Assembly (NCBI GenBank): GCA_028564705.1
Contig: JAPXFQ010000074.1
Location: forward strand, 248,001-312,000
Length of the DNA: 64,000 nucleotides
From: Apricaphanius iberus
Taxonomy: Eukaryota; Chordata; Actinopteri; Cyprinodontiformes; Aphaniidae
Direction of reading: 5' to 3'
This document shows positions 47,416-59,150 of the stretch, piece by piece. Both the position numbers and the translations under genes were made by a program. The notes below the pieces were generated by a model that was given only the letters and a program-made list of their open reading frames with translations, did no database searches and was not told the DNA's origin. Position 1 is the first letter of the stretch, and each line of letters begins with the position of its first letter.

Positions 47416-48641
47416 ACAGCTTCTGAATTTTTTTTTCTTGATGGACTTGTCCTTAGACTGCTGGAAGTAAACAATGCAGCAACAGAGTCTGGAAAGAAGC
47501 AGTCATTTAAGGACACTTTTGGACTGCCTCGTGGAAAATGTAAGTGGAACTGCATCTTGTTACAAAACTAGGCAAAATTCTTTAACAAATTTTCATCTTT
47601 CTGCATGTCTCATATCTTGCAAGACCCACACGAAAGGAGAAGGGCTGTTGCTCTTCTTGGCTTGCCACAATACATATGAGTCAAAGATCCATCAAATGTC
47701 ATTAGAATGTTTCACGTAAGACCATAACTTTGTAACCAAATGTTTTCATTTTGGCTTATTTCATTGTTTTGCAATAAAAAAAATCTATATTTTTTTTAGT
47801 TTTTGGGTTTGTATGGTTGGGCTGGATGTTACAGGAAAATAGGCATACCTATAAAATTCAAATGGACAAATAATGTACAGTATATTACTAAGGTTACTCA
47901 AAATGAATGTTCTGTTTTACATTTTTTCCTACTGGCGATAAAACGAATAATTACTTTGGTAGTTAATAGATCATTAAACATGTAAAATAATTAGTTAAGA
48001 TGCTACATTATCATATAAAACTCCACTTAAATAAAATGCCAAAGAAATCAACTTAGTTGCTTTCTTTGGCAAAAGAAAGTATGTTTTTCTACAGTGGATG
48101 TTTTCAAGTTAAGCTCAAAACATGAAGTTCAAATGTCAAGTGCTCATTAATTAGATAACTGATGTAACTTTATTATAGGAGTTATAATCAGATAGCATTA
48201 TGAGTTTCGTTTAAGAGTAATTCAGTTTTTGCATTTGATAATATTCTATAGCAAGTCATTTCAACTCTGCATAAAGCTAGAGCAACAAATTAACATCAGT
48301 TGAAAAACTTTTCTGACATGCCTTCCCAAGTTGTAAAACAACTTCTCCTGAAGTTGATTTAACTTAGTTTTTTTACCGCAGCTATTGAACTTAAGTTTCT
48401 AAATTGAACCATCCTGATCATTTTTACAGGGACGGACAATTGAAATAAAAAAAAGTCACAATGAAGAAAGATTCAGTCAGTAAGAGTCTTTTTTTTTTTT
48501 TCTAACTTTAAAGATCCTATACGATGTTATATTAGAGCTGTCAACGTCTGGGATAGGCACATAACTTCGACCCGGAATAAGACGCTCGGTTCACTATAAT
48601 CCAGCTTCCCCTCCCTGTGGTGCCGCCCATTTCATGACTCA
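47416..48641. other. Unassigned DNA
   Basis: No gene or repeat was recognised; T and A homopolymer runs occur near 47790 and 48490. Confidence 0.4.
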
Positions 48642-49249
48642 GGCCGTTTTCACATGTGTGGCGTGCCAGAACACAGCCAGAGTAAATGCAAATTTCTTCT
48701 GTTCAGATGGCACGTATTTGGCACGTACTGCAATCGAAGGTTTTATTACAACTAAACAGCCGGTTGGCAATATACAAATAATTCTGTAGCTGTCCAACAA
48801 ACAACGGAGTGAGAAGCACCGACGTCATAAAATGAGTGACAGCCTAGAATCTAAAAAAACTGGTCTACTGGTCAGCTGCTACCTGAAGCCATCTATAGGG
48901 TGAGTGTTGTAGTAAACCCTCCGTTTTGTAATATGCTGTGTTGCTATGGGATGCTTGAATCGCGTTGTTTTGGTATTTTTATGGTCGCGAGGTGATTCTG
49001 TAATTTGGCCAGCGGTGGGTGTCATCATTTCCGCGTGGAGCGCGTCTATTGTCTTGAGTAAGGCCAGAGAACGGCTTGCTTTCACATGATCCATTGCCGC
49101 TCGTACCTGGACTCGGATACTACCTCCAAGGCTGGTCTCTCTGGCCGTATCCTGGCACGGTCCAGTCTGTGTTCACATGGTACGAAATAAGTGGATTGTG
49201 ACCAAATACGGTATCCGAGTACGGACTCCGGTACCATGTGAAAACGCCC
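48642..49249 (+). mobile_element. Harbinger-like MITE, copy 3
   Basis: A 608-bp copy of the element at 18139 with more substitutions than copies 1 and 2. The termini are GGCCGTTTTCACATG and CATGTGAAAACGCCC, flanked by TCA and TTA. Its minus-strand frame (48879-49094) is 71 codons and still open. Confidence 0.85.
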
Positions 49250-50036
49250 TTAGCCTCTAGCCCCGGTCTGACTGCAGTGAAGCAGCACGGGCAGCAGGTA
49301 ATGTTATAAGCCATATTATGGCTATACTTTTAAAAATGTTTCAGTAATTTAAATTAAAGACTTATTGTAATGCTCTTTATACATTTAAGATTTTATGAAA
49401 CTTTATTATACTATTGGCTTAGACCTTTGTTTTATTCTTTGTGTAAACATTGGGTTAATACAGTTGATTTCAGCAGCCAGCTGCCAGCTTCACACCGATA
49501 GCAAAGTGTGGACAGAGACGAAACCAAACCGATTCCAGTGACTGAGTGCTGAAGCAAGCAGATCTTTCCAGCCCCGTTTGTATTTTAAAACGTTCTTGTT
49601 TCTGAGAATGAGGTTGAGAACCGTATAGACATTTTATAAGCCGTCGGTGTTGTTTGCAGCACGGCCTGGGTGTGTTGTGTATGAATGTAAGAACATGTAA
49701 GCAGCAAAAGCTACTTTGCTGACCGTAGTATTTCCTGTATTTTTCTTTTTTTCTTTATTGTTACTGTTAGTGTTTGCGTGTGTCGAAGATCAGTTCAATT
49801 CAGAGTTCACTGAACATAATTAGCATAACAACAGTTGGGGAGGAAATTAGAAAGCTGGTGTGGAGGTGACAAATAGCATTTCTGGGATAATTTAATCACA
49901 CAACCCAAATCATTTTTCCTCAAAATGAAGAATTCATCAGTTGAATTCTGATCCTCCCTGGTAAGGTCTATTCGGGGGTTCTGGAGAGGAGGGTCCGACG
50001 GATAGTCGAACCTCAGCTTGCACCTGTGAGAAAGGG
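49250..50036. other. Unassigned DNA
   Basis: No gene was recognised. The part next to the LTR (49810-50036) shows neither a primer-binding site nor gag-like coding. Confidence 0.4.
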
Positions 50037-50040
50037 GGAG

Positions 50041-50619
50041 TGTCATGGAAATCTGGGTGTCTGAGAGGCCTTGGATGAGAGAATAAAACAAAAGGGTCAG
50101 CCATATTCGTACATAGTTTATTTTACATGCACGGAGGGTCTCCTACTGAGAACCCTGTAGCTTCAGCACAAATGCATGGGTTTATATAGAAGTAAGCCAC
50201 ACCCTGTTGAATCAGCTTCTGTCCAATCATTACATCATACAGTTATGGTAAGATAATTAACACTCTGTTTTATGCATCAGAGGATAATGACAAGAACAAT
50301 CACAGAACAACGTGGAATAGGTAAACACTGGATCTGTCATGAAGCAATAATGGATGTGTCACTTCAGTAGTCAATCAAGAGATAGTTTACAATAATAAGA
50401 TAACAATAAGGGACACTTAGTATAATGCTGAGAAAGACTTTCACAGGAGCTGTCATAAATGTAACACCAGATAATAACAAGAGTTGTCATAAGTCAAGCT
50501 GAGATGTTTACATACAATTGGTTCTTGTTTGTACCTTAGAATCAGAACAGCTGTCTAAGAGCTGAGTAAGAGGATTGAACCTTTCTTAATGTCCCAGCAT
50601 TATAAAATTTTCTGTCACA
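50041..50619 (-). mobile_element. Candidate solo LTR
   Basis: Read on the minus strand, a 579-bp block begins TGTGACAG and ends CATGACA, flanked by GGAG on both sides (50037-50040, 50620-50623). It contains a TATA-like CTATATAAACCC (near 50185), then AATAAAC (near 50115) and a second AATAAAAC-free GTTTTATTC stretch before the end, in the order of promoter, R and polyadenylation signal. No primer-binding site or coding region adjoins it, so it would be a solo LTR from an LTR retrotransposon or endogenous retrovirus. Confidence 0.5.
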
Positions 50620-50623
50620 GGAG

Positions 50624-51801
50624 TGTGTGTTTAATCTGCAGCGTGGACACGTCAGGCATTTCCTTGTTTGATGGCGTTACCTAAAACACATCACAATATT
50701 ATAAGTCAGTCGTTTTCCAGGAAAGAGCGGTGCTCAGCGTACAGGATTCAGAATGATTACTGTGAAATGCTTGAATTAAGCCAAAAATCACTCTGGCTGG
50801 GGTTTTTATGAAAAAAATTCCATTACAAAATGGTTGAAAGCTCCAAAAGGTCGATTTTGCATGATATAGGAGCTTAAAGAACCATCCTACCATGTATACT
50901 CTCTCTACCCACTTATTCTTGTTTATAATCATAAAGAAATATTAAATCCCCATTTCAGTTGTTAGGATGTGGATACCTGCATGTTATCTGCATATTTTAT
51001 ATATTACAGGAGAAAGAACACAGAAAATGTTATACCGTTTTGTACAGCAGTCAAGCTCTTATTGTAGTTTCTGACCCGTTCTTTGCTGGTCTTCACTGGT
51101 ATTTTCATGAGCTGCATTCACTAATTGACTGTTACTGACACCTGATTAGAACAAGGAAGGGATTTTCTGGTCGTTTGGAGTTTTTGGTTATCAGTTAGTC
51201 TGATGTCTTTGTTGTAGTTCAAGTCATATCAGGATGTTATTAAAGCTGGACTAGAATATGTGCCGGACATTTATGAATAATAATTAAAGATAAAGCTTTA
51301 CATCTTCAAACTACTATGATAAAATATGTCAGACATTCCCCCAAAAAACGCCTAATTTCTTTCAATATATTTTTTCTTTATGCTCTAAAATGTTTTTCAG
51401 TTGTTTTTAGCCCTGCTGTAATCTTGATGAGAGGATAACAAGCCTGAGCAACAGGGTTCCAAGCAGCAACCCCCTGCACACGCACTTATGCCCCCCACTA
51501 ACTCCCAGAGGGCCCCACAGTCCTCCCAAACATCCTTTATTAACCCTTCTTCACCCAAACCTGGGCTCAACTATGCTGCCTCAAGTGCTCCAGTAATGAA
51601 AGAGATCTGAACAAAGCTAGGTGAGATCAAAGCAAACTTCCTCTGGTAATACTTAGAAAGATAATATAAAAGCCAAACATGACATTTCATTTGGCTTTGA
51701 AAATCATGTCTGTCTGTAAGCTTAGCTCTGATATTACTACCAGAATCTCACAGCAGGGGAGGGAAAATAGACCAGACAAGACATGTCTAGCTGTATATAT
51801 A

Positions 51802-51861
<60 letters not shown>

Positions 51862-52673
51862 GTTTCTATCTGATCTGTTGGATAAGATCCTTCAGGGTCT
51901 AAACTGCCACTTTGAAAAGATTTAGATCAGGGCGGATTTTTAACAGTGTCTTAAATGATTTTACCAGAACACTCAAGAGCTGTTAGATTTGTTAGGATTT
52001 TGGTGTCATAAAACATGATGGAAGTAATGTATGCCTGTTGTGAAACCACCCACAGCTATAGCATTTTGGTAAAGGTCATTATGATATTATTCTTCAGGTT
52101 TAATGCTTTACAGTAAAAAGCAGACAAGCAGACAAGTGGGTGCGTGCCTGGGGCAATAAGATACCCTCCATCCTTTCTGGGGCTTAAGTGAGACCTGATC
52201 AGGGCTTTAGCAAGACTTTGTGGCTTGACAATCCCCTCGGCCAGATGGGGCTAACTCTAGTTTGACTATGTCTCAATGCAAAAGATGGATTTACCTTTAA
52301 AAAGTAAATGACACTTGGGCAAAGGTTGAATATGTAACAATTTAATTGAAAGCTTTTTCTTTTTTTTATGTACCTCCATGGGTGTGCTAAATTAAAGCAC
52401 ATTTCCTTGAAAAATTATATTTGAATCAAAATATAATAAAATATAAAAATTGATGGGCACAACAATGTTATGTTTACATTGCAGGTTGACAAATACAGTG
52501 TCTATGTTCCAACGATATGGTCAGCACAGCTCAGCTGGCACTGGGAAAAATGGTGGAGTCAGCAATCAAGCCGCTTCTTCAGAGACCGACAGATATTGTT
52601 TACTGTCTTAGGAGAGGGGTGACCAGAGAAGAATGGAAACTAGAGTAAATTTAGGTGAAGCCTACAATAGATG
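50624..52673. other. Unassigned DNA with an (AT)n microsatellite
   Basis: No gene was recognised. An AT/GT-type microsatellite occupies 51797-51860. Confidence 0.45.
51797..51860. repeat. (AT)n-(AC)n microsatellite
   Basis: TATATA runs with one GTG interruption, followed by ACACACACAC. Confidence 0.95.
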
Positions 52674-52705
52674 AACCCACATACTGGGTTTCCAGTATGT
52701 GGGTT
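52674..52705. repeat. Perfect 14-bp hairpin with 4-nt loop
   Basis: AACCCACATACTGG, loop GTTT, CCAGTATGTGGGTT. No T-tract or promoter context suggests a terminator or a small RNA gene. Confidence 0.85.
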
Positions 52706-52971
52706 GACTTTCCTCCTGAATTGGTAAGCTAAATCAGTAGCTAACTTGGCTAACATTAGCTGTTAAACTCCTATAGGATACATTCCTCGCTGGACACGGT
52801 TCAGGGTGGTCACTGGGCATATCGGGAGGGAGGGTCACATTGTATTTAAGACCTAAAAGTCGATGTTCTGACATTTTTCACCTGTGACAATTTTTTACTG
52901 ACAGAGTTCACACAGCGGATCTAGCCATCTAGGAATAAGATGGAAATGCGAAAGTTTGTGATAATCTTCAA

Positions 52972-53301
52972 TAGAGATGTAACGATAAGCTACCAGTTTT
53001 TTCAAACTGATACAATACCAATACTTGGATGTGAGTACTTGCAGATACTGAGTGCAAATGCCGATACTTCTACCACATGAAAAAATGTGATGTGCTGAAA
53101 AACAGGTTTTATTTTCTTCTCTACAAGTAAAGATGATGAATTAGGTAAAAAATAAAATCTCAATAAAAAATACAATTTCAAGTGAAAAATAAACATTTTA
53201 TGTGAACTTATTGCAGAGTTTCGACATTTTAAGTATGGGTTCATGATATCAGTTAACGAGTACATTAAAACAGTACCAGTATTGGTATAAGTGCAACCCT
53301 A
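52972..53301. mobile_element. hAT-type MITE
   Basis: Ends TAGAGATGTAACGATA and the inverse of TAGGGTTGCACTTATA, flanked by ATCTTCAA (52964-52971) and ATCTCCAG (53302-53309), an 8-bp duplication with two differences. The interior has the AT-rich, palindromic look of such elements. Confidence 0.6.
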
Positions 53302-53479
53302 ATCTCCAGGTATTCAATCTATATTCATATCAACTCAAAAACACTTTATTCCTTCCACACCCCATTGAGACAGTGTCTTGCCCCACAGCCAAAACCAAAT
53401 TGAGTAAAGATAACCCAACAAAAGCAAATTATGAAAATCTCATTTAACTTAGACTTTGACCAACTGAAAAATAATTCAG

Positions 53480-53837
53480 TCAGATGTGGTTTATTGAACA
53501 TAAAATCCCTCTCCTCAAAGACTGTTAGTAAATGACTTGATATGTTATAATAAAATGTATTTATTTTGCCTATCAGAAACCTGGCTGCAGCAGGAGGATT
53601 TTGTAATGTAAATGAGTCATCTCCTTCCAATTATTTAAATTTTCACATTCCTAGAAGTACTGGGTGAGAAGGAGGACTTGCAACCATCTTTCATTCAGAT
53701 TTGCAAATTTGCCCTAGACCAAATATTAACTACAGCTCTTTTGAACATCTAATCCTTAGTTTTTCTCATTCAAGCTGCAACACATTAAAACCACTTTTGT
53801 TAGTGGTTTTGTATCGTCCACCAGGCCCTTACTCTCA
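53480..53837 (+). mobile_element. LINE endonuclease, first part, interrupted
   Basis: The plus strand encodes LLNIKSLSSKT, a broken LSETWLQQED segment, GLATIFHSD and LVVLYRPPGPYSQF. These are the N-terminal motifs of a LINE APE endonuclease. It is cut by the insertion that starts at about 53838 and resumes at 55139. Confidence 0.75.
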
Positions 53838-54283
53838 ATTCTTGATTTTGATTTGATTTGATTTATTTGATTAATTTCAGACATGTTAATGAGTTCATAC
53901 ACTTTGTTTCTATCATATAGAGCCAGACTTTAAGTCACACGAAATTGAGCACATATATACATATGTGCATAGAAACACACATCCATATCTATATGTCCAC
54001 ACATACCCACACATACATACATACCTACATACATGTACATACAAACGCTTATGTATATACACACAAGTGTATACATGCAGTATACACACAAGCATATACA
54101 TATACACAAAACACTCTATAACATGTCTGAAAAGGGGTAGGAAGAAGTAAAAAAACTTATTTAATCCTATCCCTTCTCCAGTATTCTAAACTTACATTTG
54201 GAGTAATCATCCTGTTTCCAAAGTCTTCTAATCTAAGTTAAAAAAATAACTAACTAAATAAAAGAAAATTAATATAAACATAT

Positions 54284-54530
54284 ATGGTAAATGGACTGAA
54301 CTTATATAGCGCTTTTCTAGTCTTAATGACCACTCAAAGCGCTTTACATTGAAGCCACATTCATCCATTCATACACTGACACCCAACATGGCTTGGTAGG
54401 ACAATGTCGAATTTGGGGGTTAAGTGCCTTGCCCAGGGGCACATCAACATGTGACTGGAGGAAGCTGGAATCGAACCTACGACCTTCCTGCATTGCAAGC
54501 CAACTACTCTACCACTGAGCCACAGTCGCT
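54284..54530 (-). mobile_element. tRNA-derived SINE (family A)
   Basis: The minus strand starts GCGACTGTGGCTCAGTGGTA and ends CTATATAAGTTCAGTCC. It is the longest of the family A copies here. It lies within the 3' UTR of the inserted LINE. Confidence 0.88.
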
Positions 54531-54700
54531 CTATATCAATGGAAAAATAATCTAATATTATTCTTGACTTCAAATCCTTATTCACATCCACTAACAAACA
54601 TGTGCATACACACACCAACCCAAAATTATAACACGTCCCACTCACATGTACAGTTCTCTATATTGTACGAGGCATGAATTCACCTCTGGATTTCATCTCG

Positions 54701-55120
54701 TTACTTCACAAAAATCATCAGTCTAAACTTCTTTTTAAACAAACTCGTGCTTGGACATTGTTTCAGTTCTTGGCTGAGTTTATTCCAAACCCTAACACCA
54801 CAGACTGAAATGCACATCCTCTTCATGGTTGTTCGAACACGCTTTATCCCAAAGTTGCACCTTCCCCTGTAATCATAACCCCCTTTCCTCTCTGTAAAAA
54901 GTTTCCGTATATTATCTGGTAGTTGATTGTTCCTGGCCTTAAACATTAACTGAGCTGTTTTAAATTCTACCAGATCTGAGAGTTTTAGTAGGCAGGAGTT
55001 TCTGAATAAATCATTAGTGTGATCCTGGAAACCTGCCTTATGAATTATCCGGATGGCTTTTTTCTGGAGTGTGCACAAAGGTCGGAGTGAGGATTTATAG
55101 GTGTTGCCCCAGACTTCCAC
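54701..55120 (-). pseudogene. LINE ORF2 C-terminus, open but truncated
   Basis: A 139-codon frame with VWGNTYKSSLRPL, LQKKAIRIIHKAGF, LVEFKTAQLMFKARN, CISVCGVRVWNKLSQELK and STSLFKKKFR. This is the C-terminal domain following a fish LINE reverse transcriptase. There is no stop within it; the 5' end is lost by truncation at insertion. Confidence 0.8.
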
Positions 55121-55138
55121 GCAGTAATTTAAATAAGG

Positions 55139-55500
55139 CAGAATTAGTGAAAAGTATAATATATGTAAAGCTTTTATGGATCAGATCTCTGATTTTTTAC
55201 CTGATTTAGTATTAAATTATAGCAGGGGATTTCAATATTCATGTGAATACTGAAAGTCATAGTTTAACTGCAGCCTTTAATATTATCTTAGACTCAATTG
55301 GTTTTACTCAGAAAGTGAAGGAGCCCACACAGTCAGATCAGCACACTTTAGACGTTGTACTGACATACGGCATTGAGTGTGATGAAGTAACAGTCCTCCC
55401 ACATAATCCAGTCCTATCTGACCATTTTTTGATAACTTGAGAATTTACTTTACCTGACTTTCCCAGATCTGAAAGAAAATTTAATTACAGTAGAACTTCA
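55139..55500 (+). mobile_element. LINE endonuclease, second part
   Basis: Resumes with AGDFNIHVNTESHSLTAAF, TLDVVLTYGIE and LPHNPVLSDHFLIT, the GDFN, LDVV and SDH motifs that complete the APE endonuclease begun at 53480. Coding is lost beyond about 55500. Confidence 0.78.
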
Positions 55501-56636
55501 TCAGCCTGCTAACTAGCTTAGCAACCCTTTGTTAGCCTGCTGGGCTAACGATGTCTGAGCCCCCCTCACCCATCCACGATGGAGAACGCTTGGAGATCTT
55601 AATCGTTCATAAGGTCTGTTTGAGCAAGGGCAAATTAGCTTGGAAAACTAGTTTTAAAGATGTTTCCTTTCCTCGGCCTGGTTTGCCCAAAGATAGCACA
55701 TGCTTTTTAAAGGACTTTTCCAGACAAAGACTCGTTTTAAATCCTGTAATTTGAGCTACTCAATCAGACAGGAGATTTTCCCTTTTTGTTTAATGTTTAA
55801 TAAATGTATTTGAGCAACTCTAAACGCCCCACGTGCATTGCAGAAAGCTACAGATAAGGAAGCCCACGTGTTGGTTTAGTGAAACTGATTCAGTTTTAAT
55901 CCAGCAGCTGCAGATCAAGCCTTGGCTCCTAAAGTACCCATATGCCTACAAAATCATATCAGAATGGTTTCTCATCTTATTACATGATCATCTTTTTGTG
56001 TTCTTTAATTTTAACTGTTAATTTATTTTAAATCAGTAGTGGGTTCTTTTTCTATCTTGGTGATTAAAATGTTTTTTCTTATTTTTCCTGTAAATAAATT
56101 TCGCATTTTTGGAAAGTAACCGTTGTCTTTCTTGTTCAACACACACATATTGCCAAGTCTATGGTCAATAAACAATTAATTCCTTCAGATTATGAGACTG
56201 ACATGAACATTAAAATAGTTCCTGATAAAGGTGGTGCCCTGAATAATAATAATTTTCCATAAATTATTAATCTTATTGACTGCCATAAGAAGTCCCTTTG
56301 ACTATTAATAGACAAGTGACTACATTCTTGGTCATTTCCCCAATAGCGTCCTGAAGAATCTAGCCTCGGTGTTGACTCCTGCTGCAGCCAGTAGGTCTTG
56401 TTTAGTTATGCTGCCTAAACTGGGTGGTAAAATCCATATAAGTCTAAATACCATTTTTGTCTTACAGTGTGTTACAGATTTTAGTAAACAGAGACATTGT
56501 AAGAGTAGTGTTGCAGTTAGCCAATCAGAGGACACAAACTTGCATATCATTAATCTTACTAAGCAAGCCCCCTCCCCCACACAACTTCACACTGCCCATT
56601 CTTATTAAACTCAGGATTGTAGGAAGATGTTTGTTT
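55501..56636. other. Unassigned DNA
   Basis: No gene was recognised. A plus-strand phrase NIKIVPDKGGAL at about 56206-56241 resembles a motif early in Penelope reverse transcriptases, but it is isolated and opposite in strand to the neighbouring Penelope remnant. Confidence 0.35.
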
Positions 56637-56692
56637 ACCTGTTGCTGACATGTTTTGGCATGTCAATTCCGCCTTCATCAGAGCCGTCAGGT
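56637..56692 (-). ncRNA. Hammerhead-ribozyme-like motif, probably inactive
   Basis: On the minus strand: outer stem I ACCTG (56692-56688) with CAGGT (56641-56637); inner stem I GCT (56684-56682) with AGC (56646-56644); core CTGATGA (56681-56675); one A; stem II GGC/GCC; then AAAA (56656-56653) where GAAA is required; self-complementary ACATGT; and GTC (56649-56647) as the cleavage triplet. The layout equals the motif at 13617, including the extra A, but the core G is lost. Confidence 0.6.
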
Positions 56693-56693
56693 G

Positions 56694-57229
56694 TCATTGA
56701 CGCTGCTTCCATTTATGCGTGGGCAGTAGGGGACGAAGTCGCCCACTGCTGTTCCCCTTTTCCCTGGTGATTATGCAGTCCCAAGTGTGGTCCAACATGT
56801 AGACTCCTCCATCCCGGTTTAAGGTGTTGTGTGCACATCTTCTTATTTCAATTGCTTCTTTTATCCATCTTTTATATTTTTGTTGTTCTGTGTTAATGAT
56901 CCTTTTGTTGTCACAATCCATTGTATGTATGGTTTTCTCGTGTGCAGTGGTCCATTACAGCTGATTTTTGTATTGTAGCTTCTCCTTCTTGCTTTGTTGC
57001 TCTTGTGTGTCTTCGTTTTGTTTTGTTTGTTTTTTTCACATTCCTTCTGATGTTCTGCTTTTCGTGTTTTGAGTTGACGTCCACTTTCACCTAGGTGTGT
57101 TTTATTGCAAAGTTTGCATGGAATTTCATATATAATTCCGCAATTTTTTTCAAGTGGTATAAACTGAAATACACTGGGAATTTTTTTCATTTTCTTTTTT
57201 GTTTTGACAGAAACTGACTGAGACGGCAT
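56694..57229 (-). pseudogene. GIY-YIG endonuclease, frameshifted
   Basis: The first frame: GIIYEIPCKLCNKTHLGESG followed by LKTRKAEHQKECEK, with the YIG tyrosine replaced by histidine. A frameshift near 56900 leads to RWIKEAIEIRRCAHNTLNRD and GGVYMLDHTWD, holding the catalytic glutamate and asparagine. The frameshift, altered YIG motif and missing reverse transcriptase make this non-functional. Confidence 0.72.
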
Positions 57230-57240
57230 TCGTTCATACC

Positions 57241-58339
57241 AGATAACGCTTAAAAATGTATAAAGACACCAGTGAAGGAGAACTTCAAATATAATATACT
57301 CTGCACAGGTTTAAAATACACAAAACTCTAGAAAATAGGAGGGTTTTAGAAGAAACACACAAACACATTACATAAATGCTAATTTTAAGCAAAAGCTATG
57401 TTTTATGGTTCTATGGTTAGAAATCATTTAGGTTATATTCAGTCCCTACATAAATACTGACAAATTTATTAGTAGTCAAGAGAACGTAACAAAGTGGTTT
57501 TGTAATCTGAGAACAATTTCTAGATATTTAAAATTGCTTCCAACGTTAGTCACCAGCATTTTGAAGGCTGAGACAGGACAGTCCAAAGCCTTATTTTGGC
57601 TGTTCACAAGAGGGCGCCCAGGACACATGGGAATAGTGGACTGTAACTTCTACAACTAGTCACTCGAAGGGAGTCCTAGGGTAGGTCCACCAAACATATC
57701 AATGGCAAGACATTTCTTGTCAAGCTGATGGGGATTACATTAAACTGTAAATGATTTTGAGAACTTTGACACCCTTTGCTCATTTTATTCCTAAAATGAC
57801 AAAAATGCAAGGGTGCTTTGTGCCCACAATAGGTTTCTCCTTTTAAAATTCTCAATCTGTCAGTTTCCTTTGTGTTTATTAAACCACCGACCCACAAACC
57901 ATGTCAACCATCAGCAACACATATTATCTGTGAAACAAAATACTTAATATATTGTAAAAAAAAAAAAAATTTTGTTTGGGTTTACATATTACCCAGGGTT
58001 TGGGCCTGTAGAATAGATTAAATCTTCTTGTAAAATACAACAGAGACCTGGTGAAGTTTCTCATTGATTTGCTTCTGACATATTTTTATTGATACAATCA
58101 CAAGTATTTTCAGATTACAGCATAATAACTTCTTTATATGCAAAACGCATTTAGATGAAAATGCTTCATGTGCAGTAACCTTTAAATCATCACTAACTCT
58201 GCATTTACATTCTTTACAAGTTTGAATTATCTGTTTTTTAATACCTTTTACCTATTTATTCTGCTTTGAACCAAAATACCTATTCATTCGTTTTTTTAAT
58301 TCTACACACCAGTGTTTGGTGTAAAACCATCCATCCATC
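57241..58339. other. Unassigned DNA
   Basis: Nothing recognised apart from an A homopolymer at 57957-57970. Confidence 0.4.
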
Positions 58340-59150
58340 CATCAATGAGAATCAGAATCAGAAAGGGGTTTATTGCCAAATGTTGAGCAGATTTACAACA
58401 TTAGGAAATTGCTGCGGTACTTTGTGCAAACATATAAAAAAGACAAACACTTAAATAAGAATAAAAATAAATTGTGCTAAACAGATTGATTTATACACGA
58501 GTGCAGGTAACGATCAGTGCAGATCATACAGGTGCAACAAACACAACATGAGTCATGTGACTGAAACAGAGCAGGTGTTGGGAACAGTCTTAGGGTTATT
58601 TTTCATGAGACCAACAGCAGAGGAGAAGAAACTGTGCTTATTGCAAGACGTTCTGGTCCGGATTGACCGGAGCCCTTCTTCCTGAGGGGAGCAGGTTAAA
58701 CAGTCCGTGTCCAGAGTGAGAAGGATCCGCTGTGATCCAACATGCATGCCCCGGTGTCCTGGAGATGTACAGGTCCTGTAGAGATGGGAGTCTGCAGCGA
58801 ATCACCGTCTAAGCAGAGCGCACTACACGCTTCAGTCTCTTTTTGTACCTGAAGGTGGTGCCAGCATCACACACGGTGATGGAGGAGGTGAAGATGGACT
58901 CAATGATTGCATAGTAGAAGTGCATCATTATCCATTTTGCCAGGTTGAATTTCTTCTGCTGCCTCAAGAAGTAAATCCTCTACTGGGCCTCCTTTGTGAC
59001 AGAGGTGATGGAGGGCTCCCACTTGAGGTCCTGGGTGATGGTGGTACCCAGGAAATGGAATGAGTCCACAGTGGTGATGGGGTGTCAGTCAAGATGATGG
59101 GGGGGAATGGGGCTCAGAATTTCCGACCTGGAAATGGTGTAATGAGCCAG
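58340..59150 (-). mobile_element. LINE 3' fragment
   Basis: Minus-strand translation gives RIYFLRQQKKFNLAKWIMMH, FYYAIIESIFTSSITVCDAG, RLPSLQDLYISR and LFNLLPSGRR with several stops: the C-terminal region of a fish non-LTR reverse transcriptase. It ends after ATTCTGATTCTCATTG with a GATG/ATCC-type tail (58323-58343). Confidence 0.75.

Larger units (their letters stand above)
53838..55138 (-). mobile_element. 5'-truncated LINE inserted into another LINE
   Basis: The minus strand carries the last 140 codons of a reverse transcriptase ORF (55120-54701) and a 3' UTR ending in TCAAA repeats (53840-53870). The 3' UTR holds a SINE and ACAT-rich microsatellites. The flanks both belong to one endonuclease frame, showing that this is an insertion. 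Exact target duplications are obscured. Confidence 0.75.
56637..57240 (-). mobile_element. Second Penelope-like remnant
   Basis: The minus strand has a GIY-YIG endonuclease region (57229-56694, two frames) followed by a hammerhead-like motif (56692-56637). It differs strongly in sequence from the copy at 12831 and so represents a separate Penelope lineage (Neptune/Poseidon-like). Confidence 0.72.

Noticed and set aside
53913..54150. Frames rich in Tyr, Val, Cys and His around 54 kb
   Set aside because: They are translations of an ACAT/TATG microsatellite within the LINE 3' UTR.
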